Below the pieces are notes generated by a model. It did no database searches. It was not told the origin of the DNA and worked only from the letters and a program-made list of their open reading frames with translations. Of a stretch of 64,000 nucleotides of DNA, positions 13,039 to 24,552 are shown piece by piece. The stretch is taken from NCBI RefSeq assembly GCF_021365465.1, contig NZ_CP089932.1, forward strand, positions 4,030,001 to 4,094,000. Direction: 5' to 3'. Positions within the stretch are counted from its first letter, which is position 1. Every line of letters begins with the position of its first letter. Both the position numbers and the translations under genes were made by a program. Source of the stretch: Erwinia tracheiphila (GTDB taxonomy: Bacteria; Pseudomonadota; Gammaproteobacteria; Enterobacterales; Enterobacteriaceae).

Positions 13039-13133
13039 TCTCAACGGGGTGCGCTGAAGAAAATGGCGCTGAGAAAGACCCGTCGAACCTGATCCGGCTC
13101 ATACCGGCGTAGGGATTTGAGAGTGTTATCCGC
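13039..13133 (+). promoter_or_regulatory. TPP riboswitch (THI element) of thiBPQ
   Basis: All conserved parts of the thiamine pyrophosphate aptamer are present: closing stem TCTCAA/TTGAGA (13040-13045 and 13127-13132), GGGGTGC, CTGAGA, ACCTGATCCGGCTCATACC and GGCGTAGGGA. It lies 40 bases upstream of the thiB start and should repress thiamine uptake when TPP is plentiful. Confidence 0.97.
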
Positions 13134-13172
13134 TCAGATCATGCGTCCTCACCCTTTTCCAAGGAACGCAAT

Positions 13173-14159
13173 GTGTTAAAGAAAGTGCTCCCCCTGCTTA
13201 TTCTGTGCTCACTTCCTGCTTTTGCTGAAAAACCCCGGCTCACGGTCTACACCTACGATTCATTCTCTGCCGACTGGGGGCCCGGCCCGGCGATAAAAAA
13301 AGCCTTTGAAGCCCGCTGCGACTGCCAGCTGAAATACGTGGCGCTGGAAGATGGTGTCGCGCTGCTCAATCGCCTGCGCCTGGAAGGAAAAAACAGCAAG
13401 GCTGACGTGGTTCTGGGGCTGGATAACAACCTGCTGGATGCGGCAGAAAAAACGGGATTGTTTGCCCAAAGCCATACCGATAACAGCAGGCTGACCCTCC
13501 CGGGCGACTGGAAAAACACCACCTTCGTTCCTTACGATTACGGTTGGTTTGCCTTTGTCTATGATAAAACGCGCCTGCAAAATCCACCAACGAGCCTGAA
13601 AGCGCTGGTGGAAAGCGACAGACCGTTCAAAATCATTTATCAAGACCCCCGCACCAGTACGCCAGGCCTTGGACTGCTGTTGTGGATGCAAAAAGTTTAC
13701 GGTGATAACGCGCCTCAGGCCTGGCAGAAACTGGCCGGTAAGACCGTTACCGTCACCAAAGGCTGGAGCGAGGCCTATGGCCTGTTTCTAAAGGGCGAAG
13801 CTGACATGGTGCTGAGTTATACCACCTCTCCCGCTTATCACCTGATTGAAGAGAAAAAGTCCCAGTACGCCGCTGCCAGCTTTAGCGAAGGGCACTATCT
13901 ACAGGTTGAGGTCGCGGGACAGTTGAAATCCAGCAGGCAGCCGCAGCTTGCCCAGGCATTTATGCAATTTGTCCTCGACAACGCTTTCCAGGACACCATC
14001 CCCACCAGCAACTGGATGTATCCGGTAACAAAACGTCCGCTACCCGCCGGTTTTGATACCCTGACCGTGCCGGGTACCTCGCTCCAGTACAGCCCGCAGG
14101 ACATTGCCAACCATCGCAGCCAGTGGATCAGTGCATGGCAACGCGCCGTCAGCCGCTAA
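13173..14159 (+). CDS. thiB: Thiamine/TPP-binding periplasmic protein
   Basis: Periplasmic binding protein of the thiamine ABC importer. It has 328 residues with a signal peptide (MLKKVLPLLILCSLPAFA, cleavage before EKPRL) and the iron/thiamine-binding type 2 periplasmic fold. The start codon is GTG at 13173, with AAGGA 7 bases upstream. An ATG at 13171 overlaps it in another frame but is followed by only one codon and a stop (ATG TGT TAA), so it cannot be the start. The 3' end overlaps thiP by 25 bases. Confidence 0.95.
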   Translation: MLKKVLPLLILCSLPAFAEKPRLTVYTYDSFSADWGPGPAIKKAFEARCDCQLKYVALEDGVALLNRLRLEGKNSKADVVLGLDNNLLDAAEKTGLFAQSHTDNSRLTLPGDWKNTTFVPYDYGWFAFVYDKTRLQNPPTSLKALVESDRPFKIIYQDPRTSTPGLGLLLWMQKVYGDNAPQAWQKLAGKTVTVTKGWSEAYGLFLKGEADMVLSYTTSPAYHLIEEKKSQYAAASFSEGHYLQVEVAGQLKSSRQPQLAQAFMQFVLDNAFQDTIPTSNWMYPVTKRPLPAGFDTLTVPGTSLQYSPQDIANHRSQWISAWQRAVSR

Positions 14160-15745
14160 GTAAAGCCACCTTAGCGCCAGGCATAGTGGCCTCGGCGCTG
14201 CTGGTTGGCGTGGCGGCGCTGGCATTTGGCGCACTGTGGTGCCAGGCACCGGTCACGAACGTTATGACGCTGTGGCAGGATGACTACCTGTGGCACGTCC
14301 TGCGTTTTTCCTTCTTTCAGGCGCTGCTCTCTGCCACGCTGGCCGTGCTGCCTGCTATTCCCCTTGCCAGAGCACTCGGGCGCCGTCATTTTTGGGGCAG
14401 AGAAACCCTGCTGCGACTGTGCGCGATGACGCTGGTACTGCCAGTGCTGGTGGTGATTTTCGGCATTCTCAGCGTTTATGGACGAAGCGGCTGGCTGGCC
14501 ACGCTGTGTTCACTGCTGGGGGTGCATTACACCTTCAGCCCCTATGGCCTGCAGGGCATTCTGCTGGCCCACGTATTCTTTAATCTGCCGCTGGCGGCGC
14601 GGCTGTTATTACAGGCACTGGAACACATTCCCGATGAACAACGCAAGCTGGCAGCCCAGCTTGGCATTCGCGGCTGGCACCATTTTCGCCTGGTGGAATG
14701 GCCGTGGCTGCGACGCCAGATCCTGCCCACCGCCGCACTGATCTTTATGCTTTGCTTCGCCAGCTTTGCCACCGTACTGGCACTCGGCGGTGGTCCCAAA
14801 GCCACTACGCTGGAGCTGGCGATTTTCCAGTCGCTCAGTTTTGATTTCGACCCCGCCCGCGCCGCGCTGCTGGCACTGCTGCAAATCCTGTGCTGCCTGG
14901 GGCTGGTGGTGTTCAGCCAGCGACTCAATAAGGCGCTCCCCGGTGGCAGCGCCAGCGACACCGGATGGCGCAATCCCGAAGACAGCATAGCCGCCAAAAT
15001 AACCGACATGACGATCGTCGTCGCCGTGCTGCTTTTGCTGCTGCCGCCGCTACTGGCGGTGGCAGCAGACGGCATCAACCAGGGCCTGCCCGGCATATTA
15101 CGGCAGCCAGCACTGTGGCAGGCAACATTAACTTCCCTGCGCGTTGCGCTTGGCGCAGGCATGCTCTCGGTGGTGCTGACCATGATGCTGCTATGGACCA
15201 GCCGCGAACTGCGCCTGAAACAGCGGCGGTGGATGGGCCAGACGCTGGAACTGAGCGGTCTGCTAATCCTCGCCATGCCGGGCATCGTGCTAGCGACCGG
15301 CTTTTTTCTGCTGTTCAATGATACCGTCGGCCTGCACCCTTCAACGGAAGGAATGGTGATATTTACCAATGCGCTGATGGCCGTACCCTATGCGATGAAA
15401 GTGCTGGAAAATCCCCTGTACGACACGGCCGCCCGCTATAACCTGCTGTGCCTGTCGCTGGGCGTCAGCGGCTGGAACCGACTGTGGCTGATTGAACTGC
15501 GGGCGCTCAGGCGGCCCATTGCCCAGGCGATGGCGTTTGCCTGCGTGCTGTCGGTGGGCGACTTCGGCGTGGTGGCACTGTTTGGTAATGAAAACTTTCG
15601 CACGCTGCCGTTCTGGCTGTATCAACAGATCGGTGCTTACCGCAGCGCCGAGGGTGCAGTAACCGCCCTGCTGCTGCTGCTGCTGTGTTTTTTACTGTTT
15701 ACCCTGATTGAAAAACTGCCGGAACGCCATGCTAACCCTGAATAA
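14135..15745 (+). CDS. thiP: Thiamine ABC transporter permease
   Basis: Inner-membrane permease of the ThiBPQ importer, two fused FbpB/ModB-like halves of about six helices each. With ATG at 14135 it has 536 residues beginning [16 protein letters not shown], the family length. Both EAA loops that contact ThiQ are visible ([23 protein letters not shown] near 185 and the second near 450, [22 protein letters not shown]). It overlaps thiB at the front and thiQ at the back, so translation is probably coupled. Confidence 0.95.
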   Translation: MATRRQPLSKATLAPGIVASALLVGVAALAFGALWCQAPVTNVMTLWQDDYLWHVLRFSFFQALLSATLAVLPAIPLARALGRRHFWGRETLLRLCAMTLVLPVLVVIFGILSVYGRSGWLATLCSLLGVHYTFSPYGLQGILLAHVFFNLPLAARLLLQALEHIPDEQRKLAAQLGIRGWHHFRLVEWPWLRRQILPTAALIFMLCFASFATVLALGGGPKATTLELAIFQSLSFDFDPARAALLALLQILCCLGLVVFSQRLNKALPGGSASDTGWRNPEDSIAAKITDMTIVVAVLLLLLPPLLAVAADGINQGLPGILRQPALWQATLTSLRVALGAGMLSVVLTMMLLWTSRELRLKQRRWMGQTLELSGLLILAMPGIVLATGFFLLFNDTVGLHPSTEGMVIFTNALMAVPYAMKVLENPLYDTAARYNLLCLSLGVSGWNRLWLIELRALRRPIAQAMAFACVLSVGDFGVVALFGNENFRTLPFWLYQQIGAYRSAEGAVTALLLLLLCFLLFTLIEKLPERHANPE

Positions 15746-16430
15746 TCTCATCTGGATGTATCAACATCTGCCAATGCGTTTTTCCCTGAACATACAGGCA
15801 GGGGAAAAAGTGGCCATTCTTGGCCCAAGCGGCGCAGGCAAAAGCACCCTGTTAAGCCTGATCGCCGGGTTCCTGACCGCTGACAGTGGAAGCCTGCGGC
15901 TCAACGGCGAGGAGCACGCGGCCACGCCGCCTGCAAGGCGCCCGGTGTCGATGCTCTTTCAGGAAAACAACCTCTTTCCACATTTAACGGTGGAACAAAA
16001 TATTGGTCTGGGATTGCATCCGGGTCTGCGGCTAAACAACCAGCAGAAAGCCGCATTGCAGGCTATTGTGCGGCGGGTTGGTCTGCAGGATCACCTGATG
16101 CGTTTTCCAGATCAACTCTCCGGCGGCCAGCGCCAGCGCGCCGCGCTGGCCCGCTGTCTGGTGCGTCAACAGCCGATACTGTTGCTGGATGAACCCTTTT
16201 CCGCTCTCGATCCGGCGCTGCGTCAGGAAATGCTGCTGCTGGTCAACGAGGTATGTGAAGAGCGAAATATCACCCTGCTGATGGTATCTCACAGCATTGA
16301 AGACGCGGTGCGTATTGCGCCACGCAGTATCCTGGTTGTTGATGGCCGGGTATTCTGGGACGGCGACACCACATTGTTGCAGCAGGGAAAGGTTGCAGAA
16401 GCGGCAGTTCTGGGCATTACCGTTCAATAA
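15729..16430 (+). CDS. thiQ: Thiamine ABC transporter ATPase
   Basis: ATP-binding subunit of the thiamine importer. With ATG at 15729 it has 233 residues (E. coli 232), starting [20 protein letters not shown]. Walker [10 protein letters not shown] at 32-40, signature [12 protein letters not shown], Walker [13 protein letters not shown] and the switch histidine in [11 protein letters not shown] are intact. It overlaps the end of thiP by 17 bases and closes the operon. Confidence 0.96.
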   Translation: MLTLNNLIWMYQHLPMRFSLNIQAGEKVAILGPSGAGKSTLLSLIAGFLTADSGSLRLNGEEHAATPPARRPVSMLFQENNLFPHLTVEQNIGLGLHPGLRLNNQQKAALQAIVRRVGLQDHLMRFPDQLSGGQRQRAALARCLVRQQPILLLDEPFSALDPALRQEMLLLVNEVCEERNITLLMVSHSIEDAVRIAPRSILVVDGRVFWDGDTTLLQQGKVAEAAVLGITVQ

Positions 16431-16662
16431 AAACGGTTCAAAAATTAGAGACGGGCGTTATGGCGTGATGCAGCATGCGCAACGGCGACACGTTCCCGAG
16501 TAGCGCATCAGTTCGCGGTAAAAAGAGTATCCCGAGCAAGCGATTACTCACCCAATAAAAACGGCCTGGATAAGGGGCGGCATATTTTACGCCACGCAGC
16601 GGCCCTGGTTGGTCAGACGCGTCGGGGACGCCGCCGCTGAGAGATGGCAGCAGCATCAGGCA
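16431..16662. other. Intergenic region between thiQ and yabI
   Basis: About 230 bases between two convergent genes. No gene and no clear terminator was recognised; short frames here have no resemblance to known proteins. Confidence 0.4.
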
Positions 16663-17430
16663 TTAATGTCCGATAAAGACCGTCCATAATAGCTGGCGGA
16701 ACAGCGGCATCATCGGATGAAACTGAATGGCGATAAAACTCGCGGTGGCCGCTGACAACAGCAGGGGTGCCAGCCAGCGCAGACGCGAAGCAGGCAGATA
16801 AGGCGTCGCCCAGTTCGATGTTTTCTTCACCCGCAGCCAGCGCCAGCAAAGCCAGCCGCCCAGCCAGACCAGCAGCGCCACCGCCAGCAGCAGCCATGTA
16901 AACATACTGCTATTGGTATCTTTCGGCACATCAATAGCCACACCGGCCAGAATCCCCGGCAGCAGATAGAACGGCGGCCAGAGTACGCAGCCGATAATAT
17001 TCGGCGGGATAAATTTCCTGACAGGAAGCTCAAGCATCCCGGCCACCAGCGGAATCAACGGGCGCGTCGGTCCGACAAAACGACCGACGATAATCGTGAA
17101 CATGCTGTGCTGATGCAGCGCGTACTCGGTTTTGTCCATCAACGTCTGGTGCTTTTTAATAAACGACCATCGGTGCAGCGGCCCCTTAAACTGCCAGCCG
17201 ATAAAATAAGAAATCCAGTCGCCGATCAGGCAACCCAGAGTGCCAGCCAGCCAGGCCGGATAAAGGCTCACCTGCCCGCTGCCAATCAACGCGCCAAATG
17301 ACGCGATCAGCACCGTACCCGGCAGCAATAACCCCACCAGCGCCAGTGATTCAAAAAAAGTGATCAGGCCAACCGCCAGCAGCGACCAGGCAACGGATTG
17401 AGTTATAAGATGTTGCAGCCAGGCTTCCAT
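16663..17430 (-). CDS. yabI: DedA-family inner-membrane protein YabI
   Basis: Integral membrane protein of the DedA/SNARE-associated family, implicated in lipid carrier flipping and membrane homeostasis; the specific role of YabI is not settled. With ATG at 17430 it has 255 residues (E. coli 254). Family motifs: GALIGSGQ near 48, GDWISYFIGW near 70 and the GRFVGPTRPLIPLVAGML block near 117. An in-frame GTG three codons upstream is possible but less likely. Convergent with thiBPQ, the position it has in E. coli. Confidence 0.92.
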   Translation of the reverse strand: MEAWLQHLITQSVAWSLLAVGLITFFESLALVGLLLPGTVLIASFGALIGSGQVSLYPAWLAGTLGCLIGDWISYFIGWQFKGPLHRWSFIKKHQTLMDKTEYALHQHSMFTIIVGRFVGPTRPLIPLVAGMLELPVRKFIPPNIIGCVLWPPFYLLPGILAGVAIDVPKDTNSSMFTWLLLAVALLVWLGGWLCWRWLRVKKTSNWATPYLPASRLRWLAPLLLSAATASFIAIQFHPMMPLFRQLLWTVFIGH

Positions 17431-17559
17431 ACTTCCCACTCGCTCTTTTCAGGAAGACGAATTGTCCAGAGACGTCCAAAATCCGTCAAGTGCTGTTTTG
17501 TACAGAAGTGTCGTTCGGCCTAATACGGTCACAGCAACATGAATGAGCACTGTATAAAT

Positions 17560-18050
17560 AAGGGTCTTCCCCAGTTGTGGTGGCCGGGGATGTTCGTCGT
17601 AAGGTAAAAGGAAGCCGCTTCCTGTGGCAGTACGGTGAAAAGTGGATGACGGAGCAGCGTCAGGAGAAGCTGTCCTGGCTTCACGGGCACCAGCCAGTGC
17701 TGGACGCTAAAGGAGCTGGCGAAAGATATCTGGAGCCGACCGTACAGAGAACAGAGCCGTCATGACTGGCTGCAAGTGGGAGGCTCTGGCCAGTAACAGC
17801 GACGTTCACGTAATGAAGAATATTGCCAAAACAACCCGCAAAAGGTTGTACGGAATACTGAATGCAGCACGGCATGGGGTATCGAACGGGAATGCTGAAG
17901 CGCTGAACAGCAAGATCCGGTTACTGAGGATCAAATCCCGGGGTTACAGAAACACGGAGCGCTTCAGGCAGGGAGCCATGTTCCACTCTGGAAAGCTGAA
18001 CATGGCGTTCTGAGTCTCCCACCATGATCGGGGAAAACCCATAAATAAAC
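17560..18050 (+). mobile_element. ISL3-family transposase remnant
   Basis: The 3' part of an ISL3-type DDE transposase in broken frames. The clearest block is MKNIAKTTRKRLYGILNAARHG...NGNAEALNSKIRLLRIKSRGYRNTERFR...MFHSGKLNM (17813-18013), matching the C-terminal domain of that family with its catalytic glutamate (NAEALNSKI). A preceding frame (17577-17765) carries the linker LSWLHGHQPVLDA. The first half of the gene is missing. It occupies the place between yabI and polB where E. coli carries araC and araBAD. Confidence 0.8.
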
Positions 18051-18090
18051 ATGCTATTATCGGGTATGGTCAAAACAATCAGGGCGACAG

Positions 18091-20451
18091 GTGAATAACG
18101 CGCGCGCAGGCTTTCTGTTAACCCGCCACTGGCGGGATACCGCATCCGGTACCGAAGTGGTGCTGTGGCTGGCAACCGATGCCGGCCCACAGCGGCTGGC
18201 GTTACCAGTACAGGAGTCAGTGGCGTTCATTCCGCAGACCGCACTGGCTGAAGCAAAAGCGCTGCTGAAACAGGAGCATCATTACCGGCTGGTACCGCTT
18301 GAACTGAAAGACTTTCACCAACGCCCGGTGGCCGCTCTCTATTGCCGACAATACCGACAGCTGCAAAGGCTGGAAAAGCTGCTGCGGGAAAACGGTGTAA
18401 TGGTGTATGAAGCCGATATCCGTCCACCGGAACGCTTTTTGATGGAACGCTACATCACTTCCCCGGTGTGGTTTAGCGGGGAACACAGCGGTAACAGCCT
18501 GGTCAACGCTCGCCTGAAGCCCCATCCCGACTATCGCCCACCGCTAAAATGGGTGTCGCTGGATATCGAAACCACCCGCCACGGCGAACTATACTGCATC
18601 GGGCTGGAAGGCTGCGGCCAGCGCGATGTATATATGCTCGGCCCGGAAAATGGCGACGCGAGTGGCCTGGATTTCACGCTGGAATATGTTTCCAGCCGCC
18701 CACAGTTGCTGGAAAAACTTAACGCATGGTTTGAGCAACACGATCCCGACGTGCTGATTGGCTGGAATGTCGTGCAGTTTGACCTGAGAATGCTGCAAAA
18801 ACACGCCGATCGTTACGGCATTCCGCTGCAGCTTGGGCGCAATCATGAGGTGCTGGAATGGCGTGAGCACGGTTTCAAGCCGGGTGTCTTCTTTGCTCAG
18901 GCTACCGGGCGGCTGATTGTTGATGGCATTGACGCACTGAAGTCCGCCTTCTGGAATTTCGACTCATTCAGCCTGGAGGCCGTTTCACGTCAGCTGCTGG
19001 GCGAAGGCAAAACCATCGACAATCCGTGGGACAGAATGCAGGAGATCGATCAGCGCTTTGCCGAAGATAAGCCCGCGCTGGCACGCTACAACCTGAAAGA
19101 CTGCGAACTGGTGACGCGTATTTTCCAGCACACCGAACTGATCCCCTTCCTGCTGGAACGGGCTTCGGTGACCGGCCTGGCGGCTGATCGCCACGGCGGT
19201 TCCGTTGCGGCGTTCAGCCATCTCTATCTGCCCAGAATGCACCGCGTCGGCTATGTTGCGCCAGGGCTGGGCCAGGTTGCGCCAGAAGCCAGCCCCGGCG
19301 GCTACGTGATGGATTCACGTCCCGGTCTGTATGATTCGGTACTGGTACTGGACTATAAAAGCCTTTACCCCTCGATCATTCGCACCTTTTTGATCGACCC
19401 GGTCGGCCTGATTGAGGGCATCTCTCATCCCAACGAACAGGCATCGGTCAGCGGCTTTCGCGGGGCTTATTTTTCGCGCACCCGCCACTGTCTGCCGGAG
19501 ATTGTCAGCCAAATCTGGCAGGGGCGCGAGGCGGCAAAGAAACAGGGTAACAGGCCGCTTTCTCAGGCGCTGAAGATCATTATGAACGCGTTTTACGGCG
19601 TGCTCGGCACCAGCGCCTGCCGCTTTTTCGATCCCCGACTGGCCTCGTCTATCACCCTGCGCGGTCATGAAATCATGCGCCAGACCAAAGCGCTGGTCGA
19701 AGCAGAAGGCTACGACGTGATTTATGGCGACACTGACTCCACTTTTGTCTGGCTAAGAACGCCGCATGATGAACAGGCCGCTAACGACATCGGTCACCGC
19801 CTGGTGGAGAAAATTAACCGCTGGTGGCAAACACATCTGCGGCAAGTCTACAATCTCGACAGCGCGCTGGAACTGGAATATGAAACCCACTATTGCCGTT
19901 TTCTGATGCCCACCATCCGCGGCGCGGAACAGGGCAGCAAAAAACGCTATGCCGGATTGATCCGTGAGGGTAACAACGAGCGCATGGTATTTAAAGGGCT
20001 GGAAACCGTGCGTACCGACTGGACGCCGCTGGCACAACAGTTTCAGCAAAACCTCTACCTGAAGATTTTCAAAAATCAGCCTTATCAGGGCTATATCCGC
20101 GAGACGGTCAGGCAATTGCTGGACGGCGAGCTTGACCAACAGCTGGTTTACGGTAAAAGACTACGTCGGCCGCTGAGTGACTATCAGCGCAACGTGCCAC
20201 CACACGTCCGGGCCGCCCGTCTCGCCGATGCACTAAACCAGAAGCTGGGCCGTCCCCTGCAGTACCAAAACGGCGGAAAAATTCGCTATGTCATGGCGAC
20301 AAACGGGCCGGAGCCGCTGGAGGCGCGGACCACGCCGCTGGATTACGACCACTATCTGACTAAACAGCTTCAGCCGGTCGCCGACGGTATTCTGCCATTT
20401 ATGGCAGACGATTTTGCTACACTGATTACCGGACAGTTGTGGCTTTTTTGA
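18091..20451 (+). CDS. polB: DNA polymerase II
   Basis: Family B polymerase for replication restart and translesion synthesis. It has 786 residues (E. coli 783) from a GTG start. The 3'-5' exonuclease motif DIETT lies near residue 156; polymerase motifs A ([13 protein letters not shown], near 420), B ([12 protein letters not shown], near 494) and C (YGDTDSTF, near 547) and KKRY are intact. In E. coli it is SOS-induced; I found no convincing LexA box upstream, where an ISL3 remnant ends about 40 bases before the start, so regulation may have changed. Confidence 0.95.
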   Translation: MNNARAGFLLTRHWRDTASGTEVVLWLATDAGPQRLALPVQESVAFIPQTALAEAKALLKQEHHYRLVPLELKDFHQRPVAALYCRQYRQLQRLEKLLRENGVMVYEADIRPPERFLMERYITSPVWFSGEHSGNSLVNARLKPHPDYRPPLKWVSLDIETTRHGELYCIGLEGCGQRDVYMLGPENGDASGLDFTLEYVSSRPQLLEKLNAWFEQHDPDVLIGWNVVQFDLRMLQKHADRYGIPLQLGRNHEVLEWREHGFKPGVFFAQATGRLIVDGIDALKSAFWNFDSFSLEAVSRQLLGEGKTIDNPWDRMQEIDQRFAEDKPALARYNLKDCELVTRIFQHTELIPFLLERASVTGLAADRHGGSVAAFSHLYLPRMHRVGYVAPGLGQVAPEASPGGYVMDSRPGLYDSVLVLDYKSLYPSIIRTFLIDPVGLIEGISHPNEQASVSGFRGAYFSRTRHCLPEIVSQIWQGREAAKKQGNRPLSQALKIIMNAFYGVLGTSACRFFDPRLASSITLRGHEIMRQTKALVEAEGYDVIYGDTDSTFVWLRTPHDEQAANDIGHRLVEKINRWWQTHLRQVYNLDSALELEYETHYCRFLMPTIRGAEQGSKKRYAGLIREGNNERMVFKGLETVRTDWTPLAQQFQQNLYLKIFKNQPYQGYIRETVRQLLDGELDQQLVYGKRLRRPLSDYQRNVPPHVRAARLADALNQKLGRPLQYQNGGKIRYVMATNGPEPLEARTTPLDYDHYLTKQLQPVADGILPFMADDFATLITGQLWLF

Positions 20452-20708
20452 CAGGTGACGAAACCCGTTTCTTCCAGTACCATAGCGCCCTTCCTGAATG
20501 ACTGAATTATTTTGCCGTGCCACCGCTGCATGGCTGAAGTGCTTTTGCCTGCACGCATCCCTGTGAGCCTGTCCCATCAGGCGTCATTGTTGCAGGCAGT
20601 TTGAGAACGGGCGGCGCGTTGAGTAAGAATTTACGCGCCGTCCGGCTTCAGACGAGCAAATAAAATAGCCTGATGGGACAGGAACTGAGAAAACCGAGCC
20701 GAATATTT
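20452..20708. other. Intergenic region polB-rapA
   Basis: About 255 bases without a gene. A possible stem (GGCGGCGCGT near 20611 with ACGCGCCGTCC near 20635) could end polB transcription but has no T run. The rapA promoter should lie here; no strong hexamers were picked out. Confidence 0.4.
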
Positions 20709-23615
20709 ATGCCTTTTACACTTGGTCAACGCTGGATCAGCGATACGGAAAGCGAACTGGGACTGGGAACGGTCGTCGCCATTGATACACGCATGGTCAC
20801 CCTACTTTTTCCCGCCACCGGCGAAAACCGACTCTATGCGAAGAATGACTCGCCGATCACCCGTGTCATCTTCAACCCAGGCGATACTATTACCAGCCAC
20901 GAAGGCTGGCAGATGGAAGTGACCGATGTAAATGACGACAACGGCCTGATGACCTACACCGGCACCCGTCTGGACACCGATGAAACTGACATGTTGATGC
21001 GAGAAGTAATGCTCGACAGCAAGCTGGTGTTCAGCAAGCCGCAGGACAGGCTGTTTGCCGGGCAGCTGGATCGTATGGATCGTTTCGCCCTGCGTTTTCG
21101 TGCGCGCAAATACCAGAGTGAACAATATCATCTAGCGACCAGTGGCCTGCGCGGGATGCGTACCAGCCTGATCCCTCACCAGCTACATATTGCCCACGAT
21201 GTCGGGCGGCGTTACGCGCCGCGCGTACTGCTGGCCGATGAAGTGGGCCTGGGTAAAACCATTGAGGCCGGCATGATTCTTCACCAGCAGCTGCTGGCAG
21301 GCCGGGCCGAACGCATACTGATTATTGTGCCGGAAACCCTGCAACACCAGTGGCTGGTGGAAATGCTGCGTCGATTCAATCTGCGCTTTGCGCTGTTTGA
21401 TGATGACCGTTACAGCCAGGCACAGCTCGACAGCGATAATGCGTTCGATACCGAACAGCTGGTGATCTGCTCTCTCGACTTTGTACGGCGCAATAAGCAA
21501 CGGCTGGAAAAGCTGGCAGAGGCAGAATGGGACTTAATGATTGTCGATGAAGCCCATCACCTCGCCTGGGAAGAAGGACAGCCCAGCCGTGAATATCAGG
21601 TGATAGAGCAGCTGGCAAAGCAAATCCCCGGCGTGCTGCTACTAACCGCCACGCCCGAACAACTCGGCATGGACAGTCATTTTGCTCGTCTGCGCCTGCT
21701 CGATCCGAACCGTTTCCATGATTTTGCTGCCTTTGTAGAAGAGCAGCAGCATTTCCGTCCGATCGCCGATGCCGTTTCCTCGCTGCTGGCCGATAATGCG
21801 CTCAGCCAGCAGCAGATGAACGGGCTGAATGAGCTGGTGGGTGAACAGGATATTGAACCACTGTTACAGGTGGCAAATGGTGAAGGCGACAACAAACTGG
21901 CGGCTCGTCAGGAGCTGATCGCCATGCTGATGGACCGCCACGGCACCAGCCGCGTACTGTTCCGCAATACCCGTAACGGCGTGAAAGGTTTTCCTGAGCG
22001 TGAACTGCACCAGATTCGCCTTCCGCTGCCAACGCAGTATCAAACCGCCATGAAAGTCTCCGGGATTATGGCCGCCCGTAAGAGCGCCGATGAGCGCGCG
22101 CGCGACATGCTGTATCCCGAGCAAATTTATCAGGAATTTGAAGGCGACAGCAGCACCTGGTGGAACTTCGACCCTCGCGTTGAATGGCTGATGGGCTTTC
22201 TCACCAGCCACCGCCAGCATAAGGTACTGGTGATTTGCGCCAAGGCAAATACCGCGCTGCAGCTGGAACAGGTACTGCGCGAGCGGGAAGGCATTCGCGC
22301 CGCTGTTTTCCACGAAGGTCTGTCAATTATTGAACGCGATCGTGCAGCCGCGTGGTTTGCCTCAGAAGAGGATGGCGCACAGGTGCTGCTCTGCTCGGAG
22401 ATCGGTTCAGAAGGACGTAACTTCCAGTTTGCCAGCCAGATGGTCATGTTCGATCTGCCCGGCAACCCGGATCTGTTGGAGCAGCGCATTGGCCGTCTGG
22501 ATCGTATTGGTCAGGCGCACGATATTCAGATCCATGTGCCGTATCTGGAAAAAACCGCGCAGGCGGTGCTGATCCGCTGGTATCACGAAGGGCTGGACGC
22601 ATTTGAACATACCTGTCCAACCGGGCGTACGGTGTACGACAAGGCTTATTCGCAGCTGATTGTCTATCTGGCTGCGCCAGACAATAACGAAGGACTGGAT
22701 CTGTTTATCAGCGAGTGCCGCCAGCAGCACGAGGCGCTGAAAAGCCAGCTGGAACAGGGACGCGATCGCCTGCTGGAGCTCAATTCGAACGGGGGCGAAA
22801 AAGCGCTGGCGCTAGCAGAACAGATTGCCACACAGGACAATAATATCGAACTGGTTAACTTTGCGCTGAATCTGTTCGATATTATCGGCATTAATCAGGA
22901 GGATCGCAGTGATAACCTGATCGTTCTCACGCCGGGCGATCATATGCTGGTACCGGACTTTCCCGGTCTGCCAGAAGATGGCTGCACCATCACCTTCGAT
23001 CGTAACCAGGCGCTTTCGCGCGAAGATGCGCAGTATGTTACCTGGGAACATCCGATCATTCGTAACGGGCTGGATCTGATCCTGTCTGGTAATACCGGAA
23101 GCTGTACCCTGTCGCTGCTGAAGAACAAAGCGCTGCCGATCGGCACGCTGCTGGTTGAGCAGATTTACGTGGTGGAGACCCAGGCGCCGAAACACCTGCA
23201 GCTTACCCGCTTTCTGCCGCCGACGCCGATGCGGATGCTGGTGGATCGAAAAGGCACCAACCTGGCTGAAAAGGTGGAGTTCGAAAACTTTAACCGCCAG
23301 CTTACTGCCGTGAATCGCCATACCGGCAGTAAGCTGGTCAACGCGGTTCAGCAAGATGTGCATGCTATCCTGCAACTGACGGAAGATCAGGCTGCAGAGG
23401 AAGCACGTAAGCTGATTGATGCGGCCCGTGAGCAGGCGAACGACAAACTGAGCGCGGAGCTGTCCCGGCTGGAAGCGCTGCGCGCCGTTAATCCAAATAT
23501 CCGTCAGGATGAAATTGACGCGCTGGAAAGCAACCGTGAGCAGGTTCTCGCCGCGCTAAACGAGGCCAGCTGGCGTCTTGACGCGCTTCGCCTTATCGTG
23601 GTTACCCATCAGTAA
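20709..23615 (+). CDS. rapA: RNA polymerase-associated ATPase RapA (HepA)
   Basis: SWI2/SNF2-type ATPase that binds RNA polymerase and promotes its recycling after transcription. With ATG at 20709 it has 968 residues, exactly the E. coli length, starting [20 protein letters not shown]. Two N-terminal Tudor-like domains precede the helicase core with [12 protein letters not shown] (Walker A, near 177) and VDEAHH (near 280); the C-terminal helicase lobe ends its motifs at [12 protein letters not shown] (near 600). A further in-frame start 36 bases upstream is not needed. rluA follows after 39 bases. Confidence 0.97.
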   Translation: MPFTLGQRWISDTESELGLGTVVAIDTRMVTLLFPATGENRLYAKNDSPITRVIFNPGDTITSHEGWQMEVTDVNDDNGLMTYTGTRLDTDETDMLMREVMLDSKLVFSKPQDRLFAGQLDRMDRFALRFRARKYQSEQYHLATSGLRGMRTSLIPHQLHIAHDVGRRYAPRVLLADEVGLGKTIEAGMILHQQLLAGRAERILIIVPETLQHQWLVEMLRRFNLRFALFDDDRYSQAQLDSDNAFDTEQLVICSLDFVRRNKQRLEKLAEAEWDLMIVDEAHHLAWEEGQPSREYQVIEQLAKQIPGVLLLTATPEQLGMDSHFARLRLLDPNRFHDFAAFVEEQQHFRPIADAVSSLLADNALSQQQMNGLNELVGEQDIEPLLQVANGEGDNKLAARQELIAMLMDRHGTSRVLFRNTRNGVKGFPERELHQIRLPLPTQYQTAMKVSGIMAARKSADERARDMLYPEQIYQEFEGDSSTWWNFDPRVEWLMGFLTSHRQHKVLVICAKANTALQLEQVLREREGIRAAVFHEGLSIIERDRAAAWFASEEDGAQVLLCSEIGSEGRNFQFASQMVMFDLPGNPDLLEQRIGRLDRIGQAHDIQIHVPYLEKTAQAVLIRWYHEGLDAFEHTCPTGRTVYDKAYSQLIVYLAAPDNNEGLDLFISECRQQHEALKSQLEQGRDRLLELNSNGGEKALALAEQIATQDNNIELVNFALNLFDIIGINQEDRSDNLIVLTPGDHMLVPDFPGLPEDGCTITFDRNQALSREDAQYVTWEHPIIRNGLDLILSGNTGSCTLSLLKNKALPIGTLLVEQIYVVETQAPKHLQLTRFLPPTPMRMLVDRKGTNLAEKVEFENFNRQLTAVNRHTGSKLVNAVQQDVHAILQLTEDQAAEEARKLIDAAREQANDKLSAELSRLEALRAVNPNIRQDEIDALESNREQVLAALNEASWRLDALRLIVVTHQ

Positions 23616-23654
23616 TATTCACGGGGTGGTCAGTCCACCCCTGGCAGGCAAAAA

Positions 23655-24308
23655 ATGGAACCCTACAATCCCCCGCAGGAACCCTGGCTGCATGTTCTTT
23701 ACCAGGATCAACATATTATTGTGGTCAACAAGCCCAGCGGCCTGCTCTCCGTTCCGGGTCGTCTGGCAGAGCACCGCGATAGCGTGATGACCCGCATCCA
23801 GCAGGCGTTTCCGGCTGCAGAATCCGTTCACAGGCTGGATATGGCAACCAGCGGCGTTATCGTGGTAGCGCTCACCAAAGCGGCGGAATGCGAGCTAAAA
23901 CGTCAGTTTCGTGAACGGGAACCGCAGAAAACCTACGTGGCGAGAGTCTGGGGACATCCGGCAAAAGAAAAGGGACTGATTGATTTACCGCTGATTTGTG
24001 ACTGGCCAAACCGACCAAAACAAAAAGTGTGTTTTGAAACGGGCAAAACCGCCCAGACGGAATTTCAGGTGCTTGACTATGCCGCTGATAACAGCGCACG
24101 CCTGCAACTTAAGCCGCTTACCGGACGTTCACATCAGCTCAGGGTACACCTGCTGGCGCTGGGCCATCCTATTCTTGGGGACAATTTTTACGCCCATGAA
24201 CAGGCCAGAGCAATGGCTCCGCGTCTGCAGCTTCATGCCGAAGCGCTGACTATCCTTCATCCGGCGTTTCAGTCAGCCATGACCTTTCGCCAGCCCGCCG
24301 ATTTTTAG
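23655..24308 (+). CDS. rluA: 23S/tRNA pseudouridine synthase RluA
   Basis: Makes pseudouridine at 23S rRNA position 746 and tRNA position 32. It has 217 residues (E. coli 219). The catalytic aspartate lies in HRLDMATSG (near residue 62), and the RluA-family blocks QKTYVARVWG and LKPLTGRSHQLRVHL are present. AGGC precedes the ATG. It follows rapA, probably as one transcript. Its E. coli downstream neighbour djlA is not next to it here, because of the inversion that begins at 29323. Confidence 0.95.
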   Translation: MEPYNPPQEPWLHVLYQDQHIIVVNKPSGLLSVPGRLAEHRDSVMTRIQQAFPAAESVHRLDMATSGVIVVALTKAAECELKRQFREREPQKTYVARVWGHPAKEKGLIDLPLICDWPNRPKQKVCFETGKTAQTEFQVLDYAADNSARLQLKPLTGRSHQLRVHLLALGHPILGDNFYAHEQARAMAPRLQLHAEALTILHPAFQSAMTFRQPADF

Positions 24309-24552
24309 AGACGGCCCGGCCTAAGCATCCTCCGGGGCAATTCGGGACGGCTAATCCTGTATCAGAGTCCTGCCAGTCAGGACTGCTACCAGCGACTTCC
24401 CATGCGCAACCTGTTTACCTTATCCACACCACGCGACCAATTTGATGGCAACAGGCACCAGCAAGTCCTCCCCCGATTCCCTCTGTCATTGCTGTCATTA
24501 CCCCTGATACTGGCGATAGCGAACCACCTGTAACTTAACTACGCAGGTAGGC
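24309..24552. other. Intergenic region between rluA and IS graveyard
   Basis: About 240 bases between rluA and the first IS6 remnant. No gene, terminator or repeat was recognised. Confidence 0.4.

Noticed and set aside
14542..15369. A 275-codon open frame on the minus strand
   Set aside because: Antisense to thiP; composition is typical of a shadow frame.
17491..17505. CTGTTTTGTACAG as a LexA box for polB
   Set aside because: The spacing is 13 instead of 16 bases, it lies 590 bases from polB, and an ISL3 remnant lies between.
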